Below the pieces are notes generated by a model, which saw nothing but the letters and a program-made list of their open reading frames with translations, did no database searches and was not told the DNA's origin. The position numbers and the translations under genes were made by a program. Shown piece after piece: positions 36,301-47,205 of a DNA stretch of 64,000 bases; the stretch's first letter is position 1, and each line of letters begins with the position of its first letter. This DNA is from Podarcis raffonei (Eukaryota > Chordata > Lepidosauria > Squamata > Lacertidae), in NCBI RefSeq assembly GCF_027172205.1, contig NC_070604.1, positions 61,459,023-61,523,022 of the forward strand. The letters are read 5' to 3'.

Positions 36301-39300
36301 TAAAAGGTTTAATTTTTGTTTCAATTGAACCACCTTTCGGGGTTGTTCTGTCTATGTTCTGCACTTTGTTCTGTTTGTTCTGCACTTCCTTATTGAGAAT
36401 GCCTGCCGGAAGGAGAAAACGAGGTGCAAAGAGCCAGAAGACCATTATTGAGACTCACAATTCCTCTAAAACAAAGAATCGGCAGAGAGCCAACACCATC
36501 TTCCCTGGCTCAGAAACAGAGCGGGTTGAGGAAGCCGAGAAAACGGAGCAAATAGAACAAACAGTGAGTAACAACGTTGGGGGAACCTCACCCCCCCTTA
36601 AGGAGGATGGCAATGACCTGACCCTCCTCCTCCCAGAAAAAGCTAATCCGTCCAAGAGGGCAAGAGCAGGAGCAGGAGGGATTCCTCCCACTCCTAACGC
36701 TGACCCACCCATGCCTCTAGAACAAGATATCAGAGGAGCCTGCTTTCAACCAATTCGGGATACGCACCCCTACCAAGAGATTTGCATGTTGTCTGCAGAA
36801 ACTATGGTTCTGGTTCTCCAAAGACTGGATGAAATCCTCACTAGAATAGTTAACATTGAGAAACAATTGGATACTAGTTCCTCCCCTTTAAATGCCCAAG
36901 GGCTTAAAAGGATGATAAGAAATGACTCTGTTAATAACTCACCAACTCAAACTATGGATGAAGTGAGGTCCTGTCAAGTCTTGCAAACGAACCAGATAAT
37001 GCTTGAGATTCACCGATACACTCATAGGTGGATGAACCGCAGACAAATTACTATATCCTTGTCTCAGCTCCTGAATTACCATTACCAAAATGTAGATCTA
37101 GAAAATTTCCACTTCCTGCCTACCTTGAGAAACACCATGCGCCTATTTATGACCTTTAGGTCATCAACCCTCCCATCTCGACTCATGGAGATAAAGGATA
37201 CCCTATGGTGGTTCCATTCCCTCCGCCCAGTGAGGGTATTTAAGGATGAAACTAGGAGGCAATTGGTCCCTTGCATAGAGTCAAAGCTAATGCGGATAAA
37301 GGAAACCAAGCTCAACACTAGAAATACTTATTGCCCGAAGGAAGAAAAGAACTTTGTAAGCCTAGAATTACAAGACCTGAAGAAGAGGCTAATGAGTATA
37401 AAGACTGAGATTTCTACCCAAAATATAAGGACAGTAGAGCCTAGAGCACAATATTTAAAGACGTCCAACAGCTCTTTATCCCATAGAAAGACATCAGTGC
37501 AACTCCCTGTTCCCTTTTCAAACGACACCAAATTAGATGAGGAATTTGGCGCCTCCGACATTTCTATGGCAACAACACCTAAATAATTCTATGTTGCTGA
37601 CAATCTGGAGATATCCAGCACCAAATCTACATTTGGACCTTTGCCTAATGTTCCAAAAACTTATCAGAATGATCAGCCTTCTCTACTGTACTCCTGGCGA
37701 GACAGGATGGACAGATCTTTCGAATTTGAATCTGGCTCTTTGTTGGCCAGTGATCCACATTTTATAACACATACCTCATTAATACTTCCACAGCCACAGA
37801 TAGAACCAACAATCCTCCAATTAACCCAGGAGGGAGAGGGGGATTGACAGTTAATGAAACACCATGGAACTGTCCCCCCCACTTGGGGTGCAGTTGGTTG
37901 GGTTTTATCTTCTAGGGATACTTACCCTATCAGACCTCCACCTCTTTCCCATACCATTTTGACCCAGGAGTCCTGGCCCAAGGATGACTTGTTATTGAGG
38001 GGATGTTACCCATCTATTGGGGAGGCTAGTATGGGATCTGGGATTTCCACAATTGAAGGGCTAGGGAGGAATGGCGGTGGGGCTAGATATCTCTATCGGC
38101 GAAGGGTTTCGAGATGCAGTGATCCTCAAACCCCTTCCAATCTACGCCCCATCCCAAGGGATGAGGGTAGGGAGAGCAAGGATTACACACCTCCGTCATT
38201 GGTGCTGTGCAATGCCAGGTCCATAGGCAACAAAACCACCACCATGCGTGACTTTTTTGTCTCGCAGGGGATTGACCTGGCTTGCGTGACGGAGACCTGG
38301 GTACGGGAAGGCGAAGTAGTCTCCCTACATGAGATAACACCCCCAGGTTTCTCTGTCCTCCATCAATCGCGGACTGTGGGTCGGGGGGGAGGAGTAGCGT
38401 TGTTATTCCGGGAGGATTGCTCTTTCAGAGCTCTGGCATCACCGGCGATCTCCGGCATTGAATGTGTTGGTCTCGTGTGGGGCACCAAGGAGAGCTTGGC
38501 TGTCTGGCTGGTGTACCAACCACCCAGCACACCTGCAGCCACCCTGTCAGACCTGCTGGAGGTGGTGGCGGGCTGGGCCTTGGAGTTCCCAAACCTACTG
38601 GTTTTGGGAGACTTCAATGTCCATGCCGATGCCGCTCCCTCCTCACAGGGTCTGGACCTAGTGACTTCCATGGCAACACTAGGGCTCTCCCAGTTTGTTT
38701 TGGGCCCCACTCATCAAGCAGGCCACACGCTGGATCTGATCTTTGGGGCTGGCATAGATGTGATCATGCTCCCCGCTGTGGAAGTGCCATGGTCTGATCA
38801 CTACGCTCTGAAAGCCAAGATTGACTTCCCGCTCCTCCCCGGCTCGGGTGGTGAACCTATTTGGGCTCGTCCGCGAAAACTGATGGATCCTGATAGATTC
38901 CGACAAGCCTTGCGGAACCCTGCTCCTCCTGGCGACTCATTAGATGACCTTGTTGAGGACTGGAATAACCGGCTCTTGGCAGCCATTGATGAGATCGTGC
39001 CTAAGCGCCCTCTGCGACCCCGTCGAAACCGGGCACCTTGGTTTACTGAGGAGCTCCGGAAAATGAAGCGGGATCTCAGACGGCTAGAGCGAGTATGGCG
39101 ATGGACTCGTGACGGAGCCTCAAGAACATCTTATAGGACGCTTATGAAAGCCTATGAGATGGCTATGAAAGCTGCTAAGAAATCTTACTTTGCAGCTTCC
39201 ATTGCATCCGCTAGCTCTCGCCCGGCACAACTTTTTAAAATAATTAGGTCAATAACGTCCTTAGGAGGACAACCAAATTTAAGCACAAATTCGACCCACA

Positions 39301-42300
39301 GCTGTGAGGCATTCACGAGCTTTTTTGCGGAGAAAGTCCTGTTGCTCCGCCGTGACCTCCCTGCCAATTTAGATACAGTAACTGAACTGGAGGCCCCTCG
39401 ACTGACTTCAGGTCCAGTGTTGGACCATTTCGATCGGATACTCCCTACTGATGTGGATAGATTCCTCCAGGTTGGTAGGCCCACCACCTGCCTCCTTGAT
39501 CCGTGCCCGTCTTGGCTGATTAGGGAGTGTCCAGATGTTGCGCGGACCCCCCTGGTTGAAATTATCAATTTGTCCCTTGACACGGGGACATTCCCAGGGG
39601 AACTGAAGGAAGCAGTGGTGTGTCCACTCTTAAAGAAAACTTCATCAGATCCCTTAGACCTATCCAATTACCGCCCAGTTTCAAATCTTCCATACCTGGG
39701 TAAGGTAATTGAGAGAGCGGTTGCTGAACAGCTTGGTAGGTTTCTGGAGGAAACATCGGCATTAGATCCATTTCAGTCCGGTTTCCGTCTGGTTTTGGGA
39801 CGGAGACGGCTCTGGTTGCCCTAACAGATGATCTCCGTAGACAACTGGATCGAGGCGGGTCAGGACTGCTGATCCTTTTAGATTTGTCAGCAGCCTCGAT
39901 CATGATCTTCTGGACCACTGCCTCGCAGACGTGGGGATACAGGGCATAGCCCGTAACTGGTTGTGCTCTTTTATCTCTGGTCAGGGACAGAGGGTGGCAC
40001 TAGGGAGGGAAATGTCGTCGCGCCACTCCTTGGTGTGTGGAGTGCCGCAGGGCGCAATTCTCTCCCCGATGCTTTTTAACATCTTTATGCGCCCCCTTGC
40101 CCAGATTATCCGGAGCTTTGGGCTGGGCTGTCACCAATATGCTGATGACACTCAACTCTATCTGCTGATGGATGGCCACACCGACTCGGCCCCGAACACA
40201 CTGACCAGATGCTTGGAAGCTGTGGCTGGATGGTTTCGTGGGAGCCGATTGAAACTAAATCCTTCGAAGACAGAGGTCCTATGGCTAGGTCGGGATGGCA
40301 TGGGGATGAGGGACCAACTCCCTTCTCTTGCGGGGGCCCAATTAGTGCCATTGCCTTCCGTTAAGAGTTTGGGTGTAATCCTTGACGCCTCCCTTTCCAT
40401 GGAGGCGCAAGTTACAGCAACAGCCAAGGCGACATTTTTCCACCTTCGCCACATCAAGCAGTTGGTCCCTTACCTTTCCCGCCCCGACCTGGCCACAGTG
40501 ATCCATGCAACGGTCATCTCCAGGCTTGACTACTGTAATTCGCTCTACGCGGGGCTGCCCTTGAAGCTGTCCCAGAAACTCCAGCGGGTACAGAATGCTG
40601 CAGCGAGGCTCCTCACGGGGTTTCTGCCATGGGAGCATATTCACCCAGTGCTTTTCAAGCTGCACTGGCTCCCGGTGGAGTACAGGGTCAGATTTAAGGT
40701 GCTGCTTTTGACCTTTAAAGCCCTTCACGGCCTAGGACCCTCGTACCTACGGGACCGCCTCTCCTGGTATACCCCACAGAGAGCCTCAAGGTCCATAAAT
40801 AACAACACCCTTGTGGTCCCAGGCCCTAAGGAAGTTAGATTGGCTTCAACCAGAGCCAGGGCCTTTTCAACTCTGGCTCCGGCCTGGTGGAACGCTCTGC
40901 CTCATGAGACCAGGGCCCTGCAGGATCTGATTTCTTTCCGCAGGGCCTGTAAGACAGAGTTGTTCCACCTGGCCTTTGGCTTGGAGCCAATTTGATTCCC
41001 TCCCTCCCTCTCTTTCTTTTTTCTTTTCCTTCTCCTCCTGCGATGAGGCTACATTTTAATATTTTAATGTTCCATTATTTTAATGTTGTTTTTTATTTTT
41101 GTTTTTAAGTTGTAATCATTCATCTTGTTTTTATTATTGCTTGTAAGCCGCTCTGAGCCCGGCCTTGGCTGGGGAGGGCGGGGTATAAATAAAAAAATAT
41201 TATTATTATATATTATGCCAATGCCATCAGTGTGTTCTTATTCTATTATGTAGTCTGTACATAAATTGTTAATAAAAATAAGATCATTATTATTTATTCA
41301 ATGTATTAGTTGCTTCCCACATGGGAGCCTCTAAATGACTTGCAAAATCACAGGAGAATAACCCATAACAGAAAAACAGAAAAATGAATAATAGGTTGTG
41401 TACAGTAAAAGGAATACAATGGCCCATAAAATGAACAGAATAAAACAGCAGCAGAAGACATCTTCAATAGACAGCAAAATGTGGCATGCATCCTACATTC
41501 TCTTGCCTTTTCTTCCCACTTTATAAAACAATTGCACCCTATACAATATTATAACTGGGGGCTGGGTGGGGCCAATGATACCTAGTTTGTAAAAATGAAT
41601 TACCTTGTGGTAACGTGCCACGAGTTTTCCATTTGAGTCCATGACAATATTGGTGTTGTACTGATAGTGACCATCACTAGGGCATTTGGCGTCTGTGTGA
41701 TTACATGATTTCTTATCTCCCATGTTGGCAACCAGATAGATAGAGTTGTGCCTCGCCAGGCAACTCAACCTTTCTTGCACTGGGGCAGGTCCAAATCTAA
41801 GCGGAGAAAAGCAGAGAAATGAAGGACTTGGAGGAAGAGAGATCCGTTGGTAGACCACCTAGTTGAATCTCCTGAACGGCGAGGCAACATGCTAGCATTC
41901 ATAGCAGAGTAGCCCCATGTTCCTCCAGACTGTAGGAAATAAAGGGCCCCTTCAGATTTCCATTTTATTACACTTTCAGGATGATTTGTGCTAAGGATGA
42001 CATCAGGGCAGTTATATGCCATCCTGCTTTCAATATTGTTTAAACCTGCAAAAGTTTCAGGGCTGTTTGGACGTCTCATAGCTTCTAACTGAAATCCCAC
42101 ATCCTTTTACACAAATGTTCCAGTTTTTGTGTTTTTGTTTTGGTCCCACTTTTGTTGCACCATCGTGCAAGGGTGCCCCTCCCCCCCAACAGCACTAATG
42201 CAGTGACATCAAGGAAGCACTGCAGAACAGCCAATAAAGCGAAACAATGTGAGGGTTGTCCCCTAACCCACCACTAATGAAGTATTACTGCATCAGTGAC

Positions 42301-45300
42301 ATGTTGCAAAATACCCATCTGGAGGGGCCCTAAATAGATAGAAGGTAGAAAACATATTCTGGGCCACACTAGACCTTACATAGAGATAAATGTTGCCCAA
42401 ATTTTTCAAACTGAAATGCAGCCACTGGAGGACGTCAGTTAGAGGAATGGGGATGTTTGACCTCCAGCCATTTATCCATTCAAAGTTACCTTATCTGAGC
42501 TGTTATTTTTCTATCTGTGGGTAAAATATATGTATACAGGCAACAACTTGAACAGGGATTGCGTTCTGAGGCACCACACACATTGGCGGGCTGTGCGTAA
42601 AACCAGCTTACCCCTTTCTGCCCTACCCCACCCTGCCCCCTTCCCATGTCAAAAACACCATGTGCATCAGTCAATGCATGTGCTTTGAACGCGTGCAAAT
42701 GGGGAGTTGTCTGTCCCAGTAGCTTTCTCCTTGTGGTTAGAAAAATAGCTTGGGGGAGGTGGGGAATTAAGTGGACCTTCCCAACACTGCTCCTGTATCC
42801 AAGCTGGCAACTTCTTGTTGCTGTTCTTCCTTAAAGGCATCACAGCATCCTTACCTTCTATGTAGCATTTAATATGACCCTCAAAAGGTTCAAGCAAATG
42901 GGACAAAACAACATGTTGCACATCAACATACATAACTGCAGCACAACAGCTTTTTCCCTTTTCTTAAGAAGTTGATTCAACAGTGGGTGGCTGAGGACTG
43001 GGGTGGAGTGGGGTGGTGGAGCTTAACCTCCTTCTCCACTCCAAATTCCTTCCACCATCACCCTGCCAGCACTTTGCATTATAAGCAAAATCTGTCTGTT
43101 AAGTTTGCCATTCTGTTCTGCATTTATGTAGCATAACTATTCAGGGTTATGTGATATAAAAATAAATAAATAGCTCATCTCAAGCATCACACGTCACTGT
43201 GGAATGTTTTCAGAAGCTAGTTTATTTTATTTTATTGTTTAAACCCAACATTCTGACATTATGAAGCCAAATACTGTACAATTACATTCCACAACCAACT
43301 AACATTTCTAAAGTGTTTATTAATAAAAAAAATACACAGAAAGCAGGGAAGTGGTACTCTTCCCAGTTGGTTTCCTTCACAGCCTCCAAGTGCAATCTTT
43401 CTCTCTATCTTTTATGCCAGTTAGTACATTCCTGCTTAAGTGAACATAGCTTCCTCTAAAAGCCTTCCCACACAAAATATTTCTTTTTCAACTCATTTCC
43501 TGCTCAGCTGCTTATGATATCCATCACAAAATGTTTTTTTAAATGAAAGCGCCCTCTCTTTTGTTCTGTTGCTTCTGGCCCTCAGAAGTGTGCAGTTGGA
43601 AGCTGTGATTGAAGCTGTAGGTTTTCCACAGCCAAGAAGTAAATGTTGGCATATTATTTGTAAAGCATGTATGTTTGGGTGTATGGGGTGTTAGGGGAGA
43701 GATAATAACTCTGCTGGGGAACACCTCATACTCCTTCTGTCTGGCAAGGGCTCTCCATTGCTTCAGACAAGAGTCCTTCCTAGCCATAGCTGCAGATGCT
43801 GGGGATTGCACCTGCGATCTTCTGCATGCAAAGTGAAAAACCACCAATGCTCTGCCACTGAGCTCTTCCTTAATAGCTTCTGACCTATCAAAATGGCAGC
43901 CCATACTTGCTCTTGCTTTTCCATTTCCTCATCCTCCTTTCCTAAGTGCTCTAGGAAGTATGGTCTGGTCATTCTAACCACAAACACCATCAAAACAAGG
44001 GAACAAATCACTGTGGTGTCATGGTTAGAGTATTGAATATAGATAGAAGGGACCCAAATTCAAATAATAATTTATTATTTCTACCCCGCCCGTCTGGCTG
44101 GGTTTCCCCAGCCACTCTGGGAGGCTCCCAACAGAATATTTAAAACATGATAAAACATCAAACATTAAAAACTTCCCTAAACAGGGCTGCCTTCAGATGT
44201 TTTCTAAAAGTCAGATAGTTGTTTATTTCCTTGACATCTCATGGGAAGGCATTCCACAGGGCGGGCGCCACTACCAAGAAGGCCCTCTGCCTGGTTCCCT
44301 GTAGTTTCACTTCTCGCAGGGAGGGAACCACCAGAAGGCCTTCGGCGCTGGACCTCAGTGTCCAGATAGAATGATGGGGGTGGAGATGCTCCTTCAGGTA
44401 TACTGGGCCGAGGCTGTTTAGGGCTTTAAAGGTCAGCACCAACACTTTGAATTGTGCTTGGAAACGTACTAGGACTATGCAGAACTGGCAAAACTGACAT
44501 ATAAGTTATGGGACAAGGATAACTGTGACTTTAAAGATGAATGGAAACCCTTTACAAAGTATTTGAAGACGCAACAAAGTGAACTGGACTCCTTGGCAGG
44601 TTTTGAATAAACATTCACAAACTTTTTATTGATAATGATCAGCTAAATAGTTTGAGGATCTATACAACTTTGTAACATGCAGAAAACAGCAGTCTCAGAG
44701 AAACCAAAGACTGGAACTGAGGGAAGGAGGAAAGGGGGAGGAAAAAAGAGGGAGGAAAAATCGGGGGGGGAAACAAGGGTGATATATTTTTGGATAATAC
44801 GTTTTGTTTTAATTTTGAATATTTTTTTAAAATAAATAAATAAAATAAAGGTCAGCACCAACACTTCGAATTGTGCTTGGAAATGTACCGGGAGCCAGTG
44901 TAGGTCTTTCAGGACTTACTTGTTTAGTGACATAGCTTACGGGCTAAGCTTGGAACAGTCACCATTTCCCAGTCTAATCTACTATACAGGGTTTTTGGAG
45001 TCCTGATTTTGATCCTCTGCCTGCCCATCAGCCATCTAGATTGTGCAGTCCATAAATGTGACTTCCCAGCAGTTACCAGGTGCTTTGGAGAAACCTCTCT
45101 TTCTCCAAAACACCTTTATTTGAAGCTGTACATACATTATAACACTGACCACAAGGATGGAAGAAGCCACCATACTGAAGTGCCTTTGAAGGTGTTTTTT
45201 CATTTTGTTTTTTAAGGCTGCGTATGAAACCAACAAAATCCGAACACACCTTTTTGGGTCCGTACATGGAATCCAGTCGACCTGCGGATCAGGAATGTTT

Positions 45301-45665
45301 TCAAGGTAGGGATAAAGTGTTTCTCTTGTGAATCTGAAACCATATATGGCATCTTCAGGAGTCACAATGATGTGTGCACCCTGTCAAAAGAAACGATGCT
45401 GATGATCTCTCCACCACAGGATAAATCAAGTCACTTTATCAAATAGTACCTGCTTTGCGGCCAATTTGATGGCCTCTTCCAAGACGTCCATGTTCTTGTT
45501 CATCAGTTTTAATGCCTCTTCAGAAGAAACAGGCTTTGGGGTGGGCTTTGCCAGTACGACTGAGTGCTCGTATACTGCTGCAATGTATTTGTCCAAGGCC
45601 GAGGCCCCTGGGTCCAGCAGGAGGAGATAAACAAAAACATGCCATGGGGATGGGAAAGAAATCAT
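31627..45665 (-). CDS. VNN1: Vanin-1-type pantetheinase, complete seven-exon gene
   Basis: Nitrilase-superfamily amidohydrolase that splits pantetheine into pantothenate (vitamin B5) and cysteamine. Exons on the minus strand: 45450-45665, 45250-45380, 41604-41796, 35460-35751, 34090-34460, 32642-32812, 31627-31752. All junctions are GT-AG and phases match, giving 1,500 nt and 499 residues (human VNN1: 513). Residues 1-23 are a signal peptide ending GASA. The catalytic triad is present: E81 (TPEDAIYG), K180 (VARYHK), C213 ([12 protein letters not shown]). Residues 278-499 are the vanin base domain ([46 protein letters not shown]). [14 protein letters not shown] and other blocks favour VNN1 over VNN2/3 (recalled, not searched). 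Odd points: intron 1 is only 69 nt, and the protein stops soon after [10 protein letters not shown], without the hydrophobic GPI-signal tail of human VNN1, so it is probably secreted. Confidence 0.95.
32642..32812 (-). CDS. VNN1: VNN1 exon 6
   Basis: 171 nt after acceptor CCTTTTAG. Encodes [19 protein letters not shown], then [20 protein letters not shown] and [14 protein letters not shown]. Donor GTAGGG at 32641. The same length as in the second vanin. Confidence 0.93.
33240..33375 (+). repeat. LINE 3' end plus (AAAT)n, in VNN1 intron 5
   Basis: An L2/CR1-like 3' terminus (TGCCCTGGACTCCTTTGGGA…GGCTATAAATTG) runs into about 12 AAAT units at 33326-33375. It lies between exons 5 and 6, antisense to the gene. 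Confidence 0.65.
34090..34460 (-). CDS. VNN1: VNN1 exon 5 (base domain)
   Basis: 371 nt after acceptor CGTTCTTAG. Encodes [15 protein letters not shown]…DSHPS…VNWSLYA…[16 protein letters not shown]…[15 protein letters not shown]. Donor GTCTCTT at 34089 is weaker than the others. The sequons NWS and NLT are likely glycosylation sites. Confidence 0.93.
35016..35112 (-). mobile_element. L2/CR1-group LINE 3' end, very short, in VNN1 intron 4
   Basis: (ATT/AAT)n followed by TATACCCCACCCATCTGGCT and the reverse of the 3' UTR; only about 100 bp remain. Confidence 0.7.
35460..35751 (-). CDS. VNN1: VNN1 exon 4 (catalytic Cys)
   Basis: 292 nt after acceptor CTTTCCACAG. Encodes [11 protein letters not shown]…[15 protein letters not shown]…[11 protein letters not shown]…[11 protein letters not shown]…KMTG. 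Donor GTAATATA at 35459. Contains the nucleophile C213. Confidence 0.95.
35906..36269 (+). mobile_element. L1 3' end in VNN1 intron 3
   Basis: The end of L1 ORF2 in the plus strand (GAAATGGTGAAACTTACC…AGAATGGAAACGGTTTATTG) plus its 3' UTR, ending in an A-rich tail. Nearly the same text appears inverted at 63616-64000, so the two are from one L1 family. Confidence 0.8.
36399..37847 (+). CDS. LINE ORF1 protein (one in-frame stop)
   Basis: Reads from ATG 36399 ([13 protein letters not shown]; an ATG at 36354 is also in frame). It is open to a TAA at 37584-37586 and then continues in the same frame to 37847, where EGEGD ends it. It has a basic N-terminus, a Pro/Glu-rich region, a likely coiled coil ([20 protein letters not shown]) and a basic C-terminal half. 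No zinc knuckle or esterase motif is obvious. Presumably an RNA-binding chaperone of the retrotransposon. The TAA is either a mutation or the true end of a 395-residue protein. Confidence 0.7.
37854..40995 (+). pseudogene. LINE ORF2 (endonuclease-reverse transcriptase), frameshifted
   Basis: From ATG 37854 the first frame runs to 39826 and contains the endonuclease: [17 protein letters not shown] (catalytic Glu), [24 protein letters not shown] and WSDHYAL. Reverse transcriptase begins at [20 protein letters not shown]. After a 1-base loss near 39785 and about 10 missing bases near 39895, the frame resumes with [60 protein letters not shown] and ends GLEPI at 40993. The motif set is that of the CR1/L2 branch of the Jockey group. 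As it stands it cannot make a full protein. Confidence 0.88.
41604..41796 (-). CDS. VNN1: VNN1 exon 3 (catalytic Lys)
   Basis: 193 nt after acceptor CCGCTTAG. Encodes [14 protein letters not shown]…[10 protein letters not shown]…YQYNTN…VARYHK, ending in the catalytic lysine. Donor GTAATTC at 41603. The same length as exon 3 of the second vanin. Confidence 0.95.
41880..43717. other. VNN1 intron 2, unassigned part
   Basis: No exon seen. A/T-rich with scattered short simple repeats. About 43100-43170 resembles a decayed LINE 3' tail. Confidence 0.4.
43718..43870 (-). mobile_element. tRNA-derived SINE, minus strand
   Basis: The reverse complement of a tRNA-like head is visible at 43850-43870 (GAGCTCAGTGGCAGAGCATT) with a B box near 43800-43812. 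The tail part is lost or diverged. Same family as 2643-2825. Confidence 0.6.
44064..44918 (-). mobile_element. L2/CR1-group LINE 3' end, interrupted by an L1
   Basis: The minus strand keeps the end of the reverse transcriptase ORF at 44239-44445 ([46 protein letters not shown]), then the 3' UTR and (AAT)n tail at 44064. The segment at 44428-44469 is repeated at 44847-44888 on the other side of the L1. Confidence 0.85.
44470..44846 (+). mobile_element. L1 3' end with a 42-bp target duplication
   Basis: A 377-bp plus-strand L1 3' fragment (ORF2 end GACTTTAAAGATGAATGGAA, 3' UTR, A-rich AAATAAATAAATAAA tail). It is flanked by a 42-bp duplication of the host LINE (44428-44469 and 44847-44888) with only two mismatches. 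Confidence 0.82.
45250..45380 (-). CDS. VNN1: VNN1 exon 2 (catalytic Glu)
   Basis: 131 nt encoding [17 protein letters not shown]…[16 protein letters not shown] plus two bases of the split Arg116. Donor GTGTGT at 45249. The Glu of PEDAIYG is the expected general base. Confidence 0.93.
45381..45449 (-). other. VNN1 intron 1, only 69 nt
   Basis: Begins GTACTA at 45449 and ends TTTTGACAG at 45381. The phase-0 join (CAG/GGT) gives [14 protein letters not shown], matching human VNN1 across the junction. A 69-nt intron is close to the lower limit for vertebrates. Confidence 0.88.
45450..45665 (-). CDS. VNN1: VNN1 exon 1 (signal peptide, start of nitrilase domain)
   Basis: 72 codons from ATG 45665 to CAG, then donor GTACTATT at 45449. 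It encodes the signal peptide and YIAAVYEHS…[13 protein letters not shown]. The frame stays open to another ATG at 45704, which would add 13 polar residues before the signal peptide; the inner start gives a better one. Confidence 0.88.
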
Positions 45666-45966
45666 TGCTGGGCTCGTCTGCTGCAAAGAGGAAAAAAGTT
45701 CCAATAAGGCTAAGAAAAGAGAGGAAAAGGGATGGCAAAGTCCACACTGTATCAGCTGACTTGTATCACATGACTATCATGTGGATTATTTCATCCCTTT
45801 CTGGACTCTGGCCAGTTATTTCTTTCTGGACTCTGGACAGTTATTTTGAAACTAAGAGTGTTTCACAAGATCAGCATTAAAGAAATCGACAGTTGTACTT
45901 TTAATCCTTTTTATGCACCATAAATCGCCCCTTTGTTTTAGTCCGAAATGGAAATATGGAAGGAGG

Positions 45967-46324
45967 TGGTGGCGCTGTGGGTAAAAGCCTCAGTGCCTAG
46001 GGCTTGCCGATCGAAAGGTCGGCGGTTCGAATCCCCGCGGCGGGGTGCACTCCCGTTGTTCGGTCCCAGCGCCTGCCAACCTAGCAGTTTGAAAGCACTC
46101 CCGGGTGCAAGTAGATAAATAGGGACCGCTTACTAGCGGGAAGGTAAACGGCGTTTCCGTGTGCGGCTCTGGCTCGCCAGAGCAGCGATGTCACGCTGGC
46201 CACGTGACCCGGAAGTGTCTCCGGACAGCGCTGGCCCCCGGCCTCTTGAGTGAGATGGGCGCACAACCCTAGAGTCTGTCAAGACTGGCCCGTACGGGCA
46301 GGGGTACCTTTACCTTTACCTTAC
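45967..46324 (+). mobile_element. Sauria SINE, full length, plus strand
   Basis: GGTGGCGCTGTGGGTAAAAG head with B box GGTTCGAATCC at 46024-46034, then the central AACCTAGCAGTTTGAAAGCA and GGCCACGTGACCCGGAAG blocks. It ends with CTTTACCTTTACCTTA, the hallmark TTTACC-type tail. It sits about 300 bp upstream of the VNN1 start. Confidence 0.95.
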
Positions 46325-46968
46325 TTCCTGAAAACTGCTTAGATGAATCAAGCAGTTTATAAATTTTGTTCTTTTTTTAAGGAAGGAAAATCTGTACACA
46401 GGGGCTTTCTTCTGCTCTGAGTAAACATGCATAGTGTTGTGCTTTTAGCCTTATTTCTCTTTAAGAACAGCAACAAATATATTCGACACTTTCCTCTAAA
46501 CATGCTTCTGTAATAACTAGAGACTCTGAAAAACAGGTTTTCTTAAAAATGATAACCTCCTGTTATAATCTTAAATACTCTTTCCTACATTCCTTATTTT
46601 ATGGTTCTATGAAAAATAATCTAACACATTAAAAATATTAACTTTACCTGAATGTGCTATATGAAGAAACAGCTTAAACAGTTTCCAGTGTTTAAGAAGT
46701 CCATATGAAAGCTGTCAGAGCAAATGTATGTAACCTGACACAGCAGCAACCAAGGTGCTGCTTATATAAGGAAGCTGGGATTAACCCTCTAGCTGCTATC
46801 TAGCATTCTAACAAAGTGATCCTTGAAATATTCCATAGCAAAAAATACCCTGTTTTCACCTCCTTTTATAGTCTTTCCTGTGTTTTCCTCTCCTGTAGAT
46901 TGCTACAAGAAAGGTCTAATTAAAACAACCTCACAAGTCCCATAGGAAAATATACCTTTACCTTGCTT

Positions 46969-47205
46969 ATCCCTGCCAACCTAGCAGTTCGAAAGCATGT
47001 CAAAGTGCAAGCAGATTTACCGGCAGGAAGGTAAATGGCGTTTCCGTGTGCTGCTCTGGTTCACCAGAAGTGGCTTAGTCATGCTGGCCACATGACCCAG
47101 AAGCTGTATGCCGGCTCCCTCAGCCTATAGAGCGAGATGAGCGCCGCAACCCGAGTCAGTCACAACTGGACCTAATGGTCAGGGGCCCCTTTACCTTTAC
47201 CTTAC
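46969..47205 (+). mobile_element. Sauria SINE, 5' truncated
   Basis: Starts inside the body at CCCTGCCAACCTAGCAGTTC and ends CCTTTACCTTTACCTTA. CTTAT occurs just before and just after it, a possible short target duplication. Confidence 0.9.

Larger units (their letters stand above)
36300..41213 (+). mobile_element. Nearly full-length L2/CR1-group LINE, antisense in VNN1 intron 3
   Basis: A 4.9-kb non-LTR retrotransposon with ORF1, then ORF2 six bases later, then a 3' UTR ending GGGGAGGGCGGGGTATAAAT and a (TATT)-type tail. ORF2 has an apurinic-type endonuclease and a reverse transcriptase with YADD at 40138-40149. Damage is slight: one stop in ORF1, a 1-bp frameshift near 39785 and about 10 bp missing near 39895 in ORF2. 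The copy is therefore young but probably inactive. It lies opposite to VNN1 transcription. Confidence 0.9.
44012..45000 (+). mobile_element. CORE-SINE (MIR-like) split by a LINE, itself split by an L1
   Basis: The outer layer is a tRNA-derived CORE-SINE. Its head GGTGTCATGGTTAGAGTATT… is at 44012-44063, and its core resumes near 44920-45000 (GGAACAGTCACCATTTCCCA). The middle layer is an L2/CR1-group LINE 3' end, minus strand (44064-44469 and 44847-44918). The inner layer is an L1 3' end. The SINE assignment is weaker than that of the two LINE layers. Confidence 0.5.
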
